DNA of 64,000 nucleotides, taken from the NCBI GenBank assembly GCA_030435675.1, contig CM059621.1, positions 9,052,001-9,116,000 of the forward strand, written 5' to 3'. Both the position numbers and the translations under genes were made by a program. The DNA is from Steinernema hermaphroditum. Its lineage: Eukaryota; Nematoda; Chromadorea; Rhabditida; Steinernematidae. Positions within the stretch are counted from its first letter, which is position 1; the number at the start of each line of letters is the position of its first letter. Positions 34,691 to 44,711 of the stretch are shown piece after piece. Below the pieces are notes generated by a model. That model searched no databases. It was not told where the DNA came from and saw only the letters and a list, made by a program, of their open reading frames with translations.

Positions 34691-36010
34691 GCTGATGTCC
34701 TAGGCAGTCTCGCGTCAAACCGTTCGTGACAAAAGGATTCTGATACTCCATTTTTCTCAAACCGGGGTTTGCCGAAGCCACAAAAACAACAGAGCTCGTA
34801 CTAAGTCAACGTACTAACTGGTTCAGCGTAAGGTATTCCTGAACCGATCTCCCTGCGGCATCGGTATACGGTACTGTACTAAGTGTACTAAATCGTTCAA
34901 CAAACCAGGCAACACCGGGTTGAGATATGGTGGGGGTGATAGAGCTTGGTGTGGGCAACCACGCGCACACCGACTCGCGTGCCCTCCATCAAGGTTCACT
35001 ACCTAAACACCCATCGAAACACCCATGATTGGAGTTGGAGATACGGTAGGTTTTAGGCAAATTTGAAAAAAAATCGATTTTTCTGTAGGAAAAAATCTTG
35101 CGGGTGTGGTTTTTGGTGCATATTGTAGAGCGTGAAAATGCGCATAAAGTCTATTGAACAGAATTTTGAGAAAAAATGTAGAAAAAAAGAAAAAAAATAT
35201 TTTCGGAAAAAAATGACCTTCAATAAAAAGCCTAAGGATCTGTGGATTCGCGTTTGTTCGAGGCGAGCTTGGTGTCAAAAGAAAGCCCATTAAATTCCGC
35301 ACACTTTGTCGTTGGGGATTTTGGAAATTCGAATTCCTCGCAGAGAAATCAACGAAAGAAGTTTTGGATCGGGTTTGCTTCGGTTTTGGTTCGGTGGATG
35401 GTGGAGGATTGCGAAAGCGATGCCACGGGGGTATTGGGTCTCGCCGCGATTCGCCTGTGTCGCAGGGGCATGTTGCGGGCGAACGAGCGAGCGAAGCGAG
35501 CGTCGACCTGTTGCGCAGTTGCTTTTCACTTTTTTCAACTAACCTCACTTTTCCACAACTTTCACCCAGTTAACCTGTCGCGCAGCCCCCACCCAGGCTA
35601 GTATATGTGTGTGTTTGGAAATTTTTGTCCAGTTTTGAGGGGTCGTTTAGGTGGTGTGGTTTGGTGTGTTTTTGATAAAATTTTGTATGGATAATCCTTA
35701 GGGGCGGAAATTTTTTTTAGTAAAAAAATTTTTCCAAAATCATTGTGGGACCTGGAGATATGGCCCGTTTTAGGCAAAATCAATAAAAAATCGATGCGAA
35801 CGAGCGAGCGTTGACCTGTTGCGCAGTTGCTTTCCACTTTTTCCACAACTTCTACGGATTCCACAACTTCGGCCGATGTTAACCTGTCGCGCAGCGCACC
35901 AGGCTAGTCGGAAACTATGTTAGTGCCCATTACTGTTAGTTGACCAGCATAAACGTTCTGTAGGTTATGTACACTGCGTTAGGGGTTCGAACAAAGGCTT
36001 CAAAAATGTT
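34691..36010. repeat. AT-rich repeat-dense stretch with direct repeats
   Basis: Contains direct repeats, for example 35479-35608 and 35796-35907, both running from GCGAACGAGCGAGCG through ACCTGTTGCGCAGTTGC to an AGGCTAG end, and a shared GGAGATA..TTTTAGGCAAA segment at 35037 and 35754. No gene. Confidence 0.6.
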
Positions 36011-36084
36011 TGGCAGTGCGGGGGTTCGAACCCGCGTCTAACTTTTGCTGGCAAAGACTGTTTTCAATGAGCCATAGAGACACC
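36011..36084 (-). other. tRNA-like sequence (degenerate)
   Basis: The minus strand has a B-box/T-loop GGGTTCGAACCC and a D-arm-like ATGGCTCA. The T-arm has an extra base and the acceptor ends do not pair, so it is probably a tRNA-derived repeat rather than a working tRNA. Confidence 0.5.
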
Positions 36085-36782
36085 TGCTGTATTGGGTATT
36101 CGCGCACTTATATACCAATCAGTCCGTTAAAAAGACCTCTTTTAGGTACCTTGGTCTAATTTTCAGCAGCTCAAACTGTGTGCGTTTTCTTAGTCCCGGG
36201 CAGCGCTATACACCCCACAAACTTTCAGCGAAATCCGAGTGTCACACTTCTGGTCCTTCCCTTGTAAGTTGACGAGCGTACGAACTAGTATATTGTTCAA
36301 TAAACCTTGGCGCCAGGGGTGGGCAATAGGTCGCTCCGATTTGGGGGGTCGGCAGAGGTGGGCAAAGGTCGCTCTTGGAGCGACGGCATGATCAGTCAGG
36401 GATATCGTTGCGGGAGCACTTAGCAATTGGGCAATTGGTCGTGGTTTTGACCACTTTTACACCTTAAGGCTTGCTGAAACTGCCGAATGTTATACATCAT
36501 TTTGTAGAGGAGACAATTCTGAACAGTGTAAGTGGGGTCACGAGGGATCTACGCAGAGTCACTACCCTCGGAACAGGTCGAAATTGTAAAATCGACTTTT
36601 TTAATACTTTTCGACTTTTACTCAATTTCGGGCCAAGGGGCACACCAAACGGTGCATACAGTCTTGTAGAGGACTCGATGGCGAACAGGACTGGGTAGGG
36701 TCATCCCCCTCCCCCCGGTCACCGAAAAAGGACCTAAAACTAAGTCAAACGATTACGGTACTTTTTTGACGGAAATTTATGA

Positions 36783-37193
36783 TCTTATTATAAGAGTACT
36801 TTTACACCCCGACGACAAGTGTGACTTCAGAGCCTTATGCATATTGTTGTAGATGAGTGGCTAGATCGCAGGACATCAGTAAAAACAATTCCCCCCTAAC
36901 AGCAAGGTCGATGTTTTAAGACCCCTACTCCTTGGTGTGCTCTACAAGAATACATTCACCGTTTGTTTTGTTCTTTGGTGCGGTTTTATGGGATTATTTA
37001 GTCTGGAACACTGTAAAACAACGTAGGGGGTCTTAAAACATCGACCTTGCTTTTAGGGGGGAATTATTTTTACCGATATCCTGCGATCTAGCCAGTCGTA
37101 TTCAGCATACACTCATCTACAACAATATGCATAAAGCTCTGAAGTCACACTGTCGTCGGAGTGTAAAAGTACTCTTATAATAAGTACTCTTAT
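36783..37193. repeat. Internal palindrome 1 of element A
   Basis: 36783-36927 is repeated inverted at 37027-37193 around a ~100-bp spacer. A copy of 36960-37193 also occurs in element B (39060-39300). Confidence 0.8.
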
Positions 37194-37201
37194 CAAGTTG
37201 T

Positions 37202-37273
37202 CTGTGTGGCCTAGTGGTAAGGCTGCTGGTTATGAAACTTTTGCTCGCAGGTTCGAAGCCCGGGCGAGCATTA
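37202..37273 (+). other. tRNA-like sequence (A and B boxes)
   Basis: A box TGGCCTAGTGG at 37207-37217 and B box GGTTCGAAGCC at 37250-37260 at tRNA-like spacing. The 3' part pairs with itself (TGCTCG/CGAGCA) instead of with the 5' end, so not a standard tRNA. Confidence 0.55.
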
Positions 37274-37642
37274 GTCTTTAATTTTGTTTCTCTTCTTGCT
37301 CTGAGTGTAAATTCTACGTTATCCTGCTTTTACAGACTCTAAAGCGTTTTATTGTTGAGGTGCAAAGGTGACAGATGACCAAAAGGCAGGAATGAAATTT
37401 ACAATGATATGGAAAGCGGCTAAACAAAAATGGGCATGGTTTCTTCATGCACTAGATGTCCTGATTGCTTTCTCAAAATATTAGCCGCTGACGATTACAT
37501 GGTGACTGAAAATGGCCTTTAGATGACTCTTATAATAGGTATAAAGACATGAAATATAAGTGCAAAAATGGTTTCCTGATTTTCTCACATGTTTTTTTTA
37601 ACGGAAAACAGTAAAAGACTGTTAGATAAAAGTAAAAAATTT

Positions 37643-37717
37643 TGGTACCTGGTGGGAATCGAACCCGGGTGAACCGCCCTTTGAGCTAGGCTCTTACCAC
37701 TAAACCATTAAGACACA
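37643..37717 (-). other. tRNA-like sequence (A and B boxes)
   Basis: Minus-strand TGGTTTAGTGGTAAGAGC and GGGTTCGATTCCC at tRNA-like spacing. No clear acceptor stem. Confidence 0.5.
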
Positions 37718-38008
37718 GCTCAGTTTTCTGCTTTGGGATGCCCTTATACGTTTTCACATAACTGTTGTCATCTTAAGGTCAGTTTTATCCACATTGTAGT
37801 CGACAGCGGATAATAATATTTCTAGAAAGCAATCCAGGACATCATGGCTCCATGTTTAGCCGCTTTCCATATCACTGTCCATATTATTCCTGCCGTTTGG
37901 TCATCTGTCACCTTTGCACCTCAACAATAAAACGCTTTAGAGTCTGTAAAAGCAGGATAACGTAGAATTTACACTCAGAGCAAGAAGAGAAACAAAATTA
38001 AAGACTAA

Positions 38009-38080
38009 TGCTCACCCGGGCTTCGAACCTGCGAGCAAAAGTTCCATAACCAGCAGCCTTACCACTCGACCACACAGACA
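38009..38080 (-). other. tRNA-like sequence, inverted partner of 37202-37273
   Basis: Inverted near-copy of the 37202-37273 segment; A-box changed from CCTAGTGG to TCGAGTGG. Confidence 0.55.
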
Positions 38081-38631
38081 ACTTGCCGCATTGTGCGCGC
38101 TTAATTCAATATAACCCAACTGCACTATTTTAAAACTGCATTTTACCCCCTGCCAAGTGCCCATGGGCAGCTAATATTTTGTATGATTAATACACTGCAC
38201 GAGAACTACTATTGTACAACATTTCAGTCGAATCGGCTGGGGCCACCTTAAAACGTTCCCTTGTTAGTTTTAGGTCCTTTTTTGTGCACGGGGGGGGATG
38301 ACCCTACCCAGTCTTGCAAGACTGTATGCACCGTTTGGTGTGCCCCTTGGCCCGAAATTGAGTAAAAGTCGAAAGTGTTAAAAAGTCGATTTTACAATTT
38401 CGACCTGTTCCGAGGGTAGTGACTCTACGTAGATCCCACGTGACCCCACTTACACTGTTCAGAATTGTCTCCTCTACAATATGCTGTATAACTTTCGGCA
38501 GTTTCAGCAAGCCATAAGGTGTAAAAGTGGTCAAAACCACGACCAATTGCCCCCAAGTGCTCCCGCAGCGATATCCCTGACTGATCATGCCGCCGCTCCA
38601 AGAGCGACCTTTGTCCACCACTGCTTGGCGC

Positions 38632-39730
38632 CAGGGGTGGGCAATAGGTCGCTCCGATTTGGGGGGGGGGGTCGGTTACCATTCGGAGCCGACCGTCTGC
38701 GCGGAGCGGTGCGATATAAGCGCAGACGACAAGAGAAATGGCTTCGTTTATCAACGTATCCGATGATGGAGTACAGGTTCAGGGCACTTGCGCCGCAGGG
38801 AAATCGTGGTGGGACCACTTACTTGTAGTCCCATCTCAGCCGCGTTTGTTAAATTTTTATAATGACGATCAGGTTTTTTTTCTTCTGCATCTTGTAGAGG
38901 AGGAAAATTCACTATGAGCTGAATATGTGTCTTAAATACGAAGCTGACTTGAAAAAGCTGATTTCGAGATTCAAATGTCAAATGTTTGGACCTCGTTTTA
39001 GGGTACTTCCCATTCACGGGGGGGTATATAACCCCATATATTCTTGTACTCCATGGTGTGCTCTACAAGAATACATTCACCGTTTGTCTTGTTCTTTGGA
39101 TCATTTTTATGGAATTATTTAGTCTGGAACACTATCAAACAACGTAAGGGGTCTTAAAACATCGACCTTGCTGTTAGGGGGAATTGTTTTTACCGATGTC
39201 CTGCGATCTAGCCAGTCGTATTCAGCATACACTCATCTACAACAATATGCACAAGGCTCTGAAGTCACACTTGTCGTCGGGGTGTAAAAGTACTCTTATA
39301 ATAGGATCATAAATTTCCGTCAAAAGTACCGTAATCGTTTGACTTAGTTTTAGGTCCTTTTTCGGTGACCGGGGGGGGGGGGGATGACCCCACCCAGTCC
39401 TGTTCGCCATCGACTCCTCTACAAGACTGTATGCACCGTTTGGTGTGCCCCTTGGCCCGAAATTGAGTAAAAGTCGAAAAGTGTTAAAAAAGTCGATTTT
39501 ACAATTTCGACCTGTTCCGAGGGTAGTGACTCTACGTAGATCCCACGTCACCCCACTTACACTGTTCAGAATTGTCTCCTCTACAATATGCTGTATAACT
39601 TTCGGCAGTTTCAGCAAGCCTTAAGGTGTAAAAGTGGTCAAAACCACGACCAATTGCCACCAAGTGCTCCCGCAACGATATCCCTGACCGATCATGACGT
39701 TGCTCTGAGAGCGACCTTTGCCCACCCCTG
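38632..39730. mobile_element. hAT-like non-autonomous element B (1.1 kb)
   Basis: Starts CAGGGGTGGGCAATAGGTCG immediately after the CTTGGCGC that ends element A, and ends (reverse complement) CAGGGGTGGGCAAAGGTCGC followed by a third CTTGGCGC (39731-39738). It shares its 39300-39720 part with both ends of element A. Confidence 0.75.
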
Positions 39731-39956
39731 CTTGGCGCACCCCTGCTGACACGCCGTGACGAAACTCACCAGAACGAACGTGGGAGGAATACGGTATCAC
39801 GGCGGCATGTTTGAAAGGCGAATTGTGAATCGGCGCGGAAATGGAAGAAGGAACAATCTCTTCGAAAGCTCTTCGGAATTGCGATCCCGAGGTCACAGAA
39901 GGTTATCGCTGGTCGAAGATTTTGCTCATTCTAGTTTTTCAGGCGGCGGCGCGTCG

Positions 39957-41221
39957 ATGAACGAATTTGCCGCCGATAGGTACGGAGAGAGCGGCCGGAA
40001 AAGCTTCTTGACCACGGAAGGCAAGTTCTTTCGTAGATCCTTCAGTTCTTTTCTTTCCACAGAGAGGAGACGCATTGATGCACACGATGGAGACATTCTG
40101 GAACTGCTTCCCAGCTGCTCATTCTTCTTGGATCGCTCGGACTCCGAGGAGAAGCGCGTAGTGGACGTCGAATTCTGCAATGGAAAATTCTTTCTGTGGA
40201 GAGCTGACGGTAGGGCCATCGTTGTTTAGTTCAGCTTACTCGTGTGTGTTCTAGATGTGGATACATTGAAGATGAAGTATCGAATATGGATCTCCTCGAA
40301 TGCCGAAAAGAATTCAAGCAGATCGATCTATTCGCTTATGCCTGAGCAGGCTCAAGTTCTCTTCGAGCACGGTATGGACTGTTCACACGCATGTCAATCT
40401 TATCTCCTGGTTCAGAACTGATTAGGATAAGACGACTAAGAAACCAGTTACCATCTCAGGACTCCGCGATGAAAAGAAAAGCCACCGTGAAGAGAAAACA
40501 CGATCTCAGTGTAAACATTCGTTTTTCTGCGAAAATTCAGCGGAGCTCTTGCAGGACGAGCAGATTGTTGAATTAGCACGACGAGCCGTCCAAGGAAGGA
40601 AGGTCAAAGCGTTGAAGAGAAAGGCGAATGGAGAATTTGCCAGTGCGGCGATAAACAGAGTGAAGCCGACTGATATCAAGGACGTTGAAGTGGAAGAGGA
40701 CGAACTCGCCGCTGCCGTGGTCGAACTCAGGGAGAAGAGTGCGGCCGGTGCTTCGAAAAAAGTCGGCTACACTCTTCCTACGTGTATGATTTGTAGTGAA
40801 ATTCGCTTTACGACTTTTGTGTTCTTTTAGTTAAAATCGACGATGACGCTTATGAGGTACTTGACGCACCTTCCTTCCCAACGACCGAGGAATACCGGCT
40901 ACGACTCGTAGTGTATCGTGATTTGTGGCGGAAGGGATTTTACTTGACAGAGGGATTCAAATTCGGCTGCGCTTTTCTCGCTTATGAAGGTACATGACTC
41001 AAGAAGGCCGCTTATTTTTCCTATTTTGAGGTGTTCCCGGTGTTGATCATTCACACTACATGGTGCGATGCATCGCATCCGATGACAACGTCAGTCCGCA
41101 GAGCTTGATTTCGATCTCTCGAGTTGCTAGTCAAGTCCGAAAATCCATTATTCTCGCTGTTGTGTCTTCCGATTCTCTGTCGCCGTATTATTTGAAATTC
41201 GAGTGGTGGCGCGTTCAGTAG
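39957..41221 (+). CDS. TSEN34: tRNA-splicing endonuclease subunit Sen34 (TSEN34)
   Basis: Six or more exons. ATG 39957 follows a TTTTTCAG acceptor. Intron 1 appears to be GC-AG type (GAAG|GCAAGT..CCACAG, about 40021-40062). N-terminal domain: RVVDVEFCNGKFFLWRADDV, SIYSLMPEQAQVLFEH. The middle is basic and charged. The C-terminal nuclease domain matches TSEN34 closely: EEYRLRLVVYRDLWRKGFYL, KFGCAFLAYEGVPGVDHSHY, VASQVRKSIILAVVSSDSLS, ending EWWRVQ. The catalytic triad Tyr (LAYEG), His (HSHY) and Lys (VRKS) is present. It cuts the 3' splice site of intron-containing pre-tRNAs in the nucleus. The stop is 64 bp before the LSM2 ATG, so the two are probably one operon. Confidence 0.88.
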
Positions 41222-41285
41222 CGTTCTTTTGTCTTCCTTTGTTATAGGTCCTTGTCGATTGTTTATAAACTGTTTCAGGTCGAAA

Positions 41286-41622
41286 ATGCTCTTCTTCTCC
41301 TTCTTCAAATCGCTCGTCGGAAAGGAAGTCGTCGTGGAGTTGAAGAACGATCTGAGGTGAGGAACACCACTAACGGCTTCCGAGAGTCAAGCAACGTTTC
41401 AGCATCTGCGGGACGTTGCATTCTGTCGATCAGTACCTGAACATGAAGCTGACGGAAATCAGCGTGCTGGATTCCGACCGATACCCTCACATGTATTCAG
41501 TGAAGAACTGCTTCATTCGAGGATCCGTCGTGCGATACGTGCAGCTGCCCGCCGACCAGGTGGACACCCAACTTCTCCAAGAAGCGACTCGGAAAGAACT
41601 CCAGAACAACAAGACCCGTTAA
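41286..41622 (+). CDS. lsm-2: U6 snRNA-associated Sm-like protein LSm2
   Basis: Two exons split by a ~45-bp intron (GTGAGG..GTTTCAG) at 41357. The protein MLFFSFFKSLVGKEVVVELK, NDLSICGTLHSVDQYLNMKL, VRYVQLPADQVDTQLLQEAT, about 95 aa, is a full Sm fold (Sm1 and Sm2 motifs) and nearly matches LSm2 of other animals. It is part of LSm2-8 on U6 snRNA and LSm1-7 in mRNA decay. ATG is 7 bp after GTTTCAG, a probable SL2-type or generic SL site in the short spacer behind TSEN34. Confidence 0.94.
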
Positions 41623-41706
41623 TATCGCCCTTCTGAGATCTGTGCCACTTTGTTTTCACGTTGTTGCGCGAATGAATTGCTGTGAGTTCTCGGTCTCGGC
41701 ATGCTA

Positions 41707-41790
41707 TTCTTGGGCCGGTGTGGCGGGCAATCGTGTCGCTACCGTAATTTATACTGAAAATCAGGGTGTTCGCGGCGGGACCGTCATCCT
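41707..41790 (+). repeat. Dispersed repeat, inverted copy at 42880-42960
   Basis: GGGCAATCGTGTCGCTACCG and AAAATCAGGGTGTTCGCGG occur here and in reverse complement at about 42880-42960. Confidence 0.8.
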
Positions 41791-42003
41791 GAATTTCTGT
41801 AGCCGTATGAAGCTCACTGGGAAATGCCTCCTGGGAGGTCCCGGCTACTTCCAGTTCTGTGGGAAGTGAGAAGAGGTAACCAATAAACTGACAACGCCTC
41901 CCAGTTCCTTCCCAGTCCTCCCACCTACATGTGGAAGTGGACTTCCCAGTCACTATTCTGGAACTTTTTTGACGTGAAAATTTCGTGACACACTACTTTA
42001 TCG

Positions 42004-42563
42004 ATTATGTGAAAAAAGAGCACAAGTGAAAAAAGAGCACAGGTGAAAAAAGAGCACAGGTGAAAAAAGAGCACAGTGAAAAAAGCGCACAGTGAAAAAA
42101 GAGCACAGGTGAAGAAAGAGCACGGGTGAAAAAAGAGCACACTTTTTTCATGAACAGAATTTGTGTGACCGTTCTGACGATGGCTTTATTTAGAAGTGCT
42201 AGGATATCAGCTAAGCTGTTAAGACTACAGGCTCGCCCTTCGGGCTCGCTTTAAATCGATAGGCATAGTCCTAAGCCGGAGCCTAAGCCAAGCCTGGATG
42301 TTAGGCCGCACGCAAAATGAATACGGGGCTCGCTTCGCTCGCCCGCAGCTGTCTGTGTGCGGAATCCGAGGAGAGCGTGGTCTGAAATTCCATTTCAAAT
42401 ATCTATCTGTGTTCATGAAAAAAGTGTGCTCTTTTTTCACCCGTGCTCTTCTTTCACCTGTGCTCTTTTTTCACTGTGCTCTTTTTTCACCTGTGCTCTT
42501 TTTTCCCATGTGCTCTTTTTTCACTGTGCTCTTTTTTCACCTGTGCTCTTTTTTCATGAAACC
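42004..42563. mobile_element. MULE-like non-autonomous element with minisatellite arms
   Basis: 560 bp flanked by a 9-bp direct repeat ACTTTATCG (41995-42003; 42564-42572). The ends are inverted arrays of a ~17-bp unit (GTGAAAAAAGAGCACAG), left about 42012-42150 and right about 42416-42556. The centre holds dispersed repeat copy B. A 9-bp target duplication with long inverted ends is typical of Mutator-like elements. Confidence 0.65.
42225..42350 (+). repeat. Dispersed repeat copy B (GCTCGCTTCGCTCGC family)
   Basis: Shares CATAGTCCTAAGCCGGAGCC and GGGGCTCGCTTCGCTCGC with copies at 34555 and 61410. Confidence 0.8.
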
Positions 42564-42879
42564 ACTTTATCGTATTTTTAACGTTCCGAAGCTGTTTCCA
42601 AGGGAATTTGAGAGTTTGACCTAGATATTACAGGCTGTGTCCAACACTCGGTCAAGACCACACAGGACGTTTTTTTCTGTGAACGGACGCCGCCGTCGTG
42701 TGTGGTCTGTTCTTTCTTGATGGGTTGGGGAGAAAGTTAACGCTAAATCATCAGAGGGGAAATTATTGTTGAATTAGTCGGAGATATGTGGTTAAGATCT
42801 GCTTATCAAAAAAAAAACTAATGGCATTGCAAAAACTTATCCATCTTCTCCTGGAATTCCATATTGCGGTAGATTCACG

Positions 42880-42960
42880 GGTCCCACCGCGAACACCCTG
42901 ATTTTCAATATAAATTACGGTAGCGACACGATTGCCCACAACACCGGGCGAGGGGTGGCT
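42880..42960 (-). repeat. Dispersed repeat, inverted copy of 41707-41790
   Basis: Reverse complement match over about 80 bp. Confidence 0.8.
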
Positions 42961-42972
42961 CGCTGCGGCTGG

Positions 42973-43168
42973 TATAGTCCATTTTTTTTCGAACTCCACA
43001 AAAGCGATCAATCACAGCGCGGTGGGACCCAGAATTTGCTCTAGCGCATTGAAAGAAGCGAACGAACGCACGAAGTATTTGCCTTTCTTCAGTGTGCTGG
43101 AGCGAATTCTCGGTCTCGCCGCGCGGTGATTGATCGCTTTTGTGGAGTTTGAAAAAAAATGGACTATA
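42973..43168. mobile_element. 196-bp MITE with ~42-bp terminal inverted repeats
   Basis: Left end TATAGTCCATTTTTTTTCGA.. and right end ..AAAAAAAATGGACTATA are inverted copies including GATCGCTTTTGTGGAGTT. TA at each border suggests a Tc1/mariner-type target site. Confidence 0.75.
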
Positions 43169-43188
43169 ATTGGCTCCGCGCGCCATTT

Positions 43189-43345
43189 GACTACGCTCTC
43201 CAGCTGACCGGCGGTGGCGTGGTTTGCTTTGCGCTATCGATTGTGATGATCGTCGCTGGCTGATTCCTCCCAGCCTGACTACGCTCTCCAGCTGACCGGC
43301 GGTGGCGTGGTTTGCTTTGCGCTATCGATTGTGATGATTCCTCGC
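43189..43345 (+). repeat. Tandem duplication, two ~70-bp units
   Basis: TGACTACGCTCTCCAGCTGA through GCTATCGATTGTGATGAT occurs twice in direct orientation. Confidence 0.85.
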
Positions 43346-43351
43346 TGGCTG

Positions 43352-43940
43352 GTCTTAAAAAAACATAGTTTTAGGACCCCGGGCGTGGAGTAAAGTGGGG
43401 CGGGGGGGGGGTAAAGTCATAGTGAAGTAGGCTTCCCTACAAGATGCCGCGAAAAAAATTCGCTCCCGGCTTCGCGCCTGGCGCACCTTGCGCAAAGTCC
43501 TAGTGAATTTTCCTCCTCTACAAGATGCTGCACAGAAAACAGGTGATCCTCATTACAAGGATGCGCCAACAGGTCGTTTTAAGAACCACGGTCTTAAAAA
43601 AACATAGTTTTAGGACCCCGGGCGTGGAGTAAAGTGGGGCGGGGGGGGTAAAGTCATAGTGAAGTAGGCTTCCCTACAAGATGCCGCGAAAAAAATTCGC
43701 TCCCGGCTTCGCGCCTGGCGCACCTTGCGCAAAGTCCTAGTGAATTTTCCTCCTCTACAAGATGCTGCACAGAAAACAGGTGATCCTCATTACAAGGATG
43801 CGCCAACAGGTCGTTTTAAGAACCACGGTCTTAAAAAAACATAGTTTTAGGACCCCGGGCGTGGAGTAAAGTGGGGGGGGGGGGGGGGGGTAAAGTCATA
43901 GTGAAGTAGGCTTCCCTACAAGATGCCGCGAAAAAAATAC
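43352..43940 (+). repeat. Tandem repeat, ~238-bp unit, 2.5 copies
   Basis: Units start at about 43352, 43589 and 43827 with GGTCTTAAAAAAACATAGTT, contain a poly-G run of varying length and CCTCTACAAGATGCTGCACA. The third unit is cut short and runs into diverged related sequence up to about 44440. Confidence 0.85.
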
Positions 43941-44711
43941 GCGATCGTCATTACAGGTATGGGTCAAAACATTGAAGCGAACTAGGAGGTTTAGCGTGTG
44001 GTCCCGCAACGATCTCCCTCAATGGCAGGAAACTACGGTAGATTTACATAAAATGACCTGTTTACCCCATTTTTCTCGGCTGGGGGGGGGGGGTAAATGG
44101 GGGTCTAATCGATAGAGCTCGCCTAGCTCTATGTAACAGTGCATCGAAATTACTATGTTTCATTGCCGGTTTTGGTCTAAGATGGTCAGATTCATTGGAA
44201 ATCCTTCATAGGTTTCTTAACCCCAGAAGTTTTGAATGTGGATTTTCCGCCTCTAGAAGATGCTGCAGAGAAAAGACGTGATGGTCATTACAGAAATTGG
44301 ACAAAAACTGAAAATAAGTAAACGTGGTCCCGCAACGATATCCCTCAATGGCAGGAACATACGGTAGAATTGCAAAATTGGCGAGTTTACCTCATTTTCC
44401 TTGGCTGGGGGGGGAGTAAAGTAGGGTCTAATCAATAAAGCTTGCTTAGCTCTATGCAGCAGTACATCGAAATTACTATGTTTCATTCCCGGTTTTGGCC
44501 TAAAAGGTTGACTTTTGTGGAAAAATCGTCAATTTGCCTTATGTTTTGCAATATGATCGTTTATCAAGCCACGTACTGTCGGGTAGACCCCTTGATGCCT
44601 GCCCCAGCCGAGAAAAAAGGCCATTTTTACTGTAAACTGCCCACAAATCCACCGTATTTTACACTCCCACGCGATCCGCTATGTTCCTGCTCTCTAAACA
44701 GCGCGTTTCAG
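43941..44711. other. Diverged repeat DNA, no gene seen
   Basis: Two related segments each with a TCCCGCAACGAT(C/A)TCCCTC core and poly-G runs near 44085 and 44407, then unique-looking sequence. Confidence 0.5.

Larger units (their letters stand above)
37198..38085. repeat. Internal palindrome 2 of element A, tRNA-like ends
   Basis: Arms about 37198-37500 and 37795-38085, inverted, sharing CGTTTTATTGTTGAGGTGCA. Each outer end is a tRNA-like segment (37202-37273; 38009-38080). The ~295-bp centre holds a third tRNA-like segment on the minus strand. Confidence 0.8.
36314..38623. mobile_element. hAT-like non-autonomous element A (2.3 kb)
   Basis: Starts CAGGGGTGGGCAATAGGTCG and ends (reverse complement) CAGTGGTGGACAAAGGTCGC, matching the CAGGGGTGGGCAA-type ends of hAT transposons. 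Flanked by the 8-bp direct repeat CTTGGCGC at 36306-36313 and 38624-38631. No transposase. The inside is built of long inverted repeats and tRNA-like segments. Confidence 0.75.

Noticed and set aside
37202..37273. Functional tRNA gene
   Set aside because: A and B boxes are present but the acceptor ends do not pair and the 3' half folds on itself; no convincing anticodon arm.
43352..43940. CRISPR-like regular repeat array
   Set aside because: Units are adjacent tandem copies with no unique spacers, in a eukaryotic genome; it is a satellite-type repeat.
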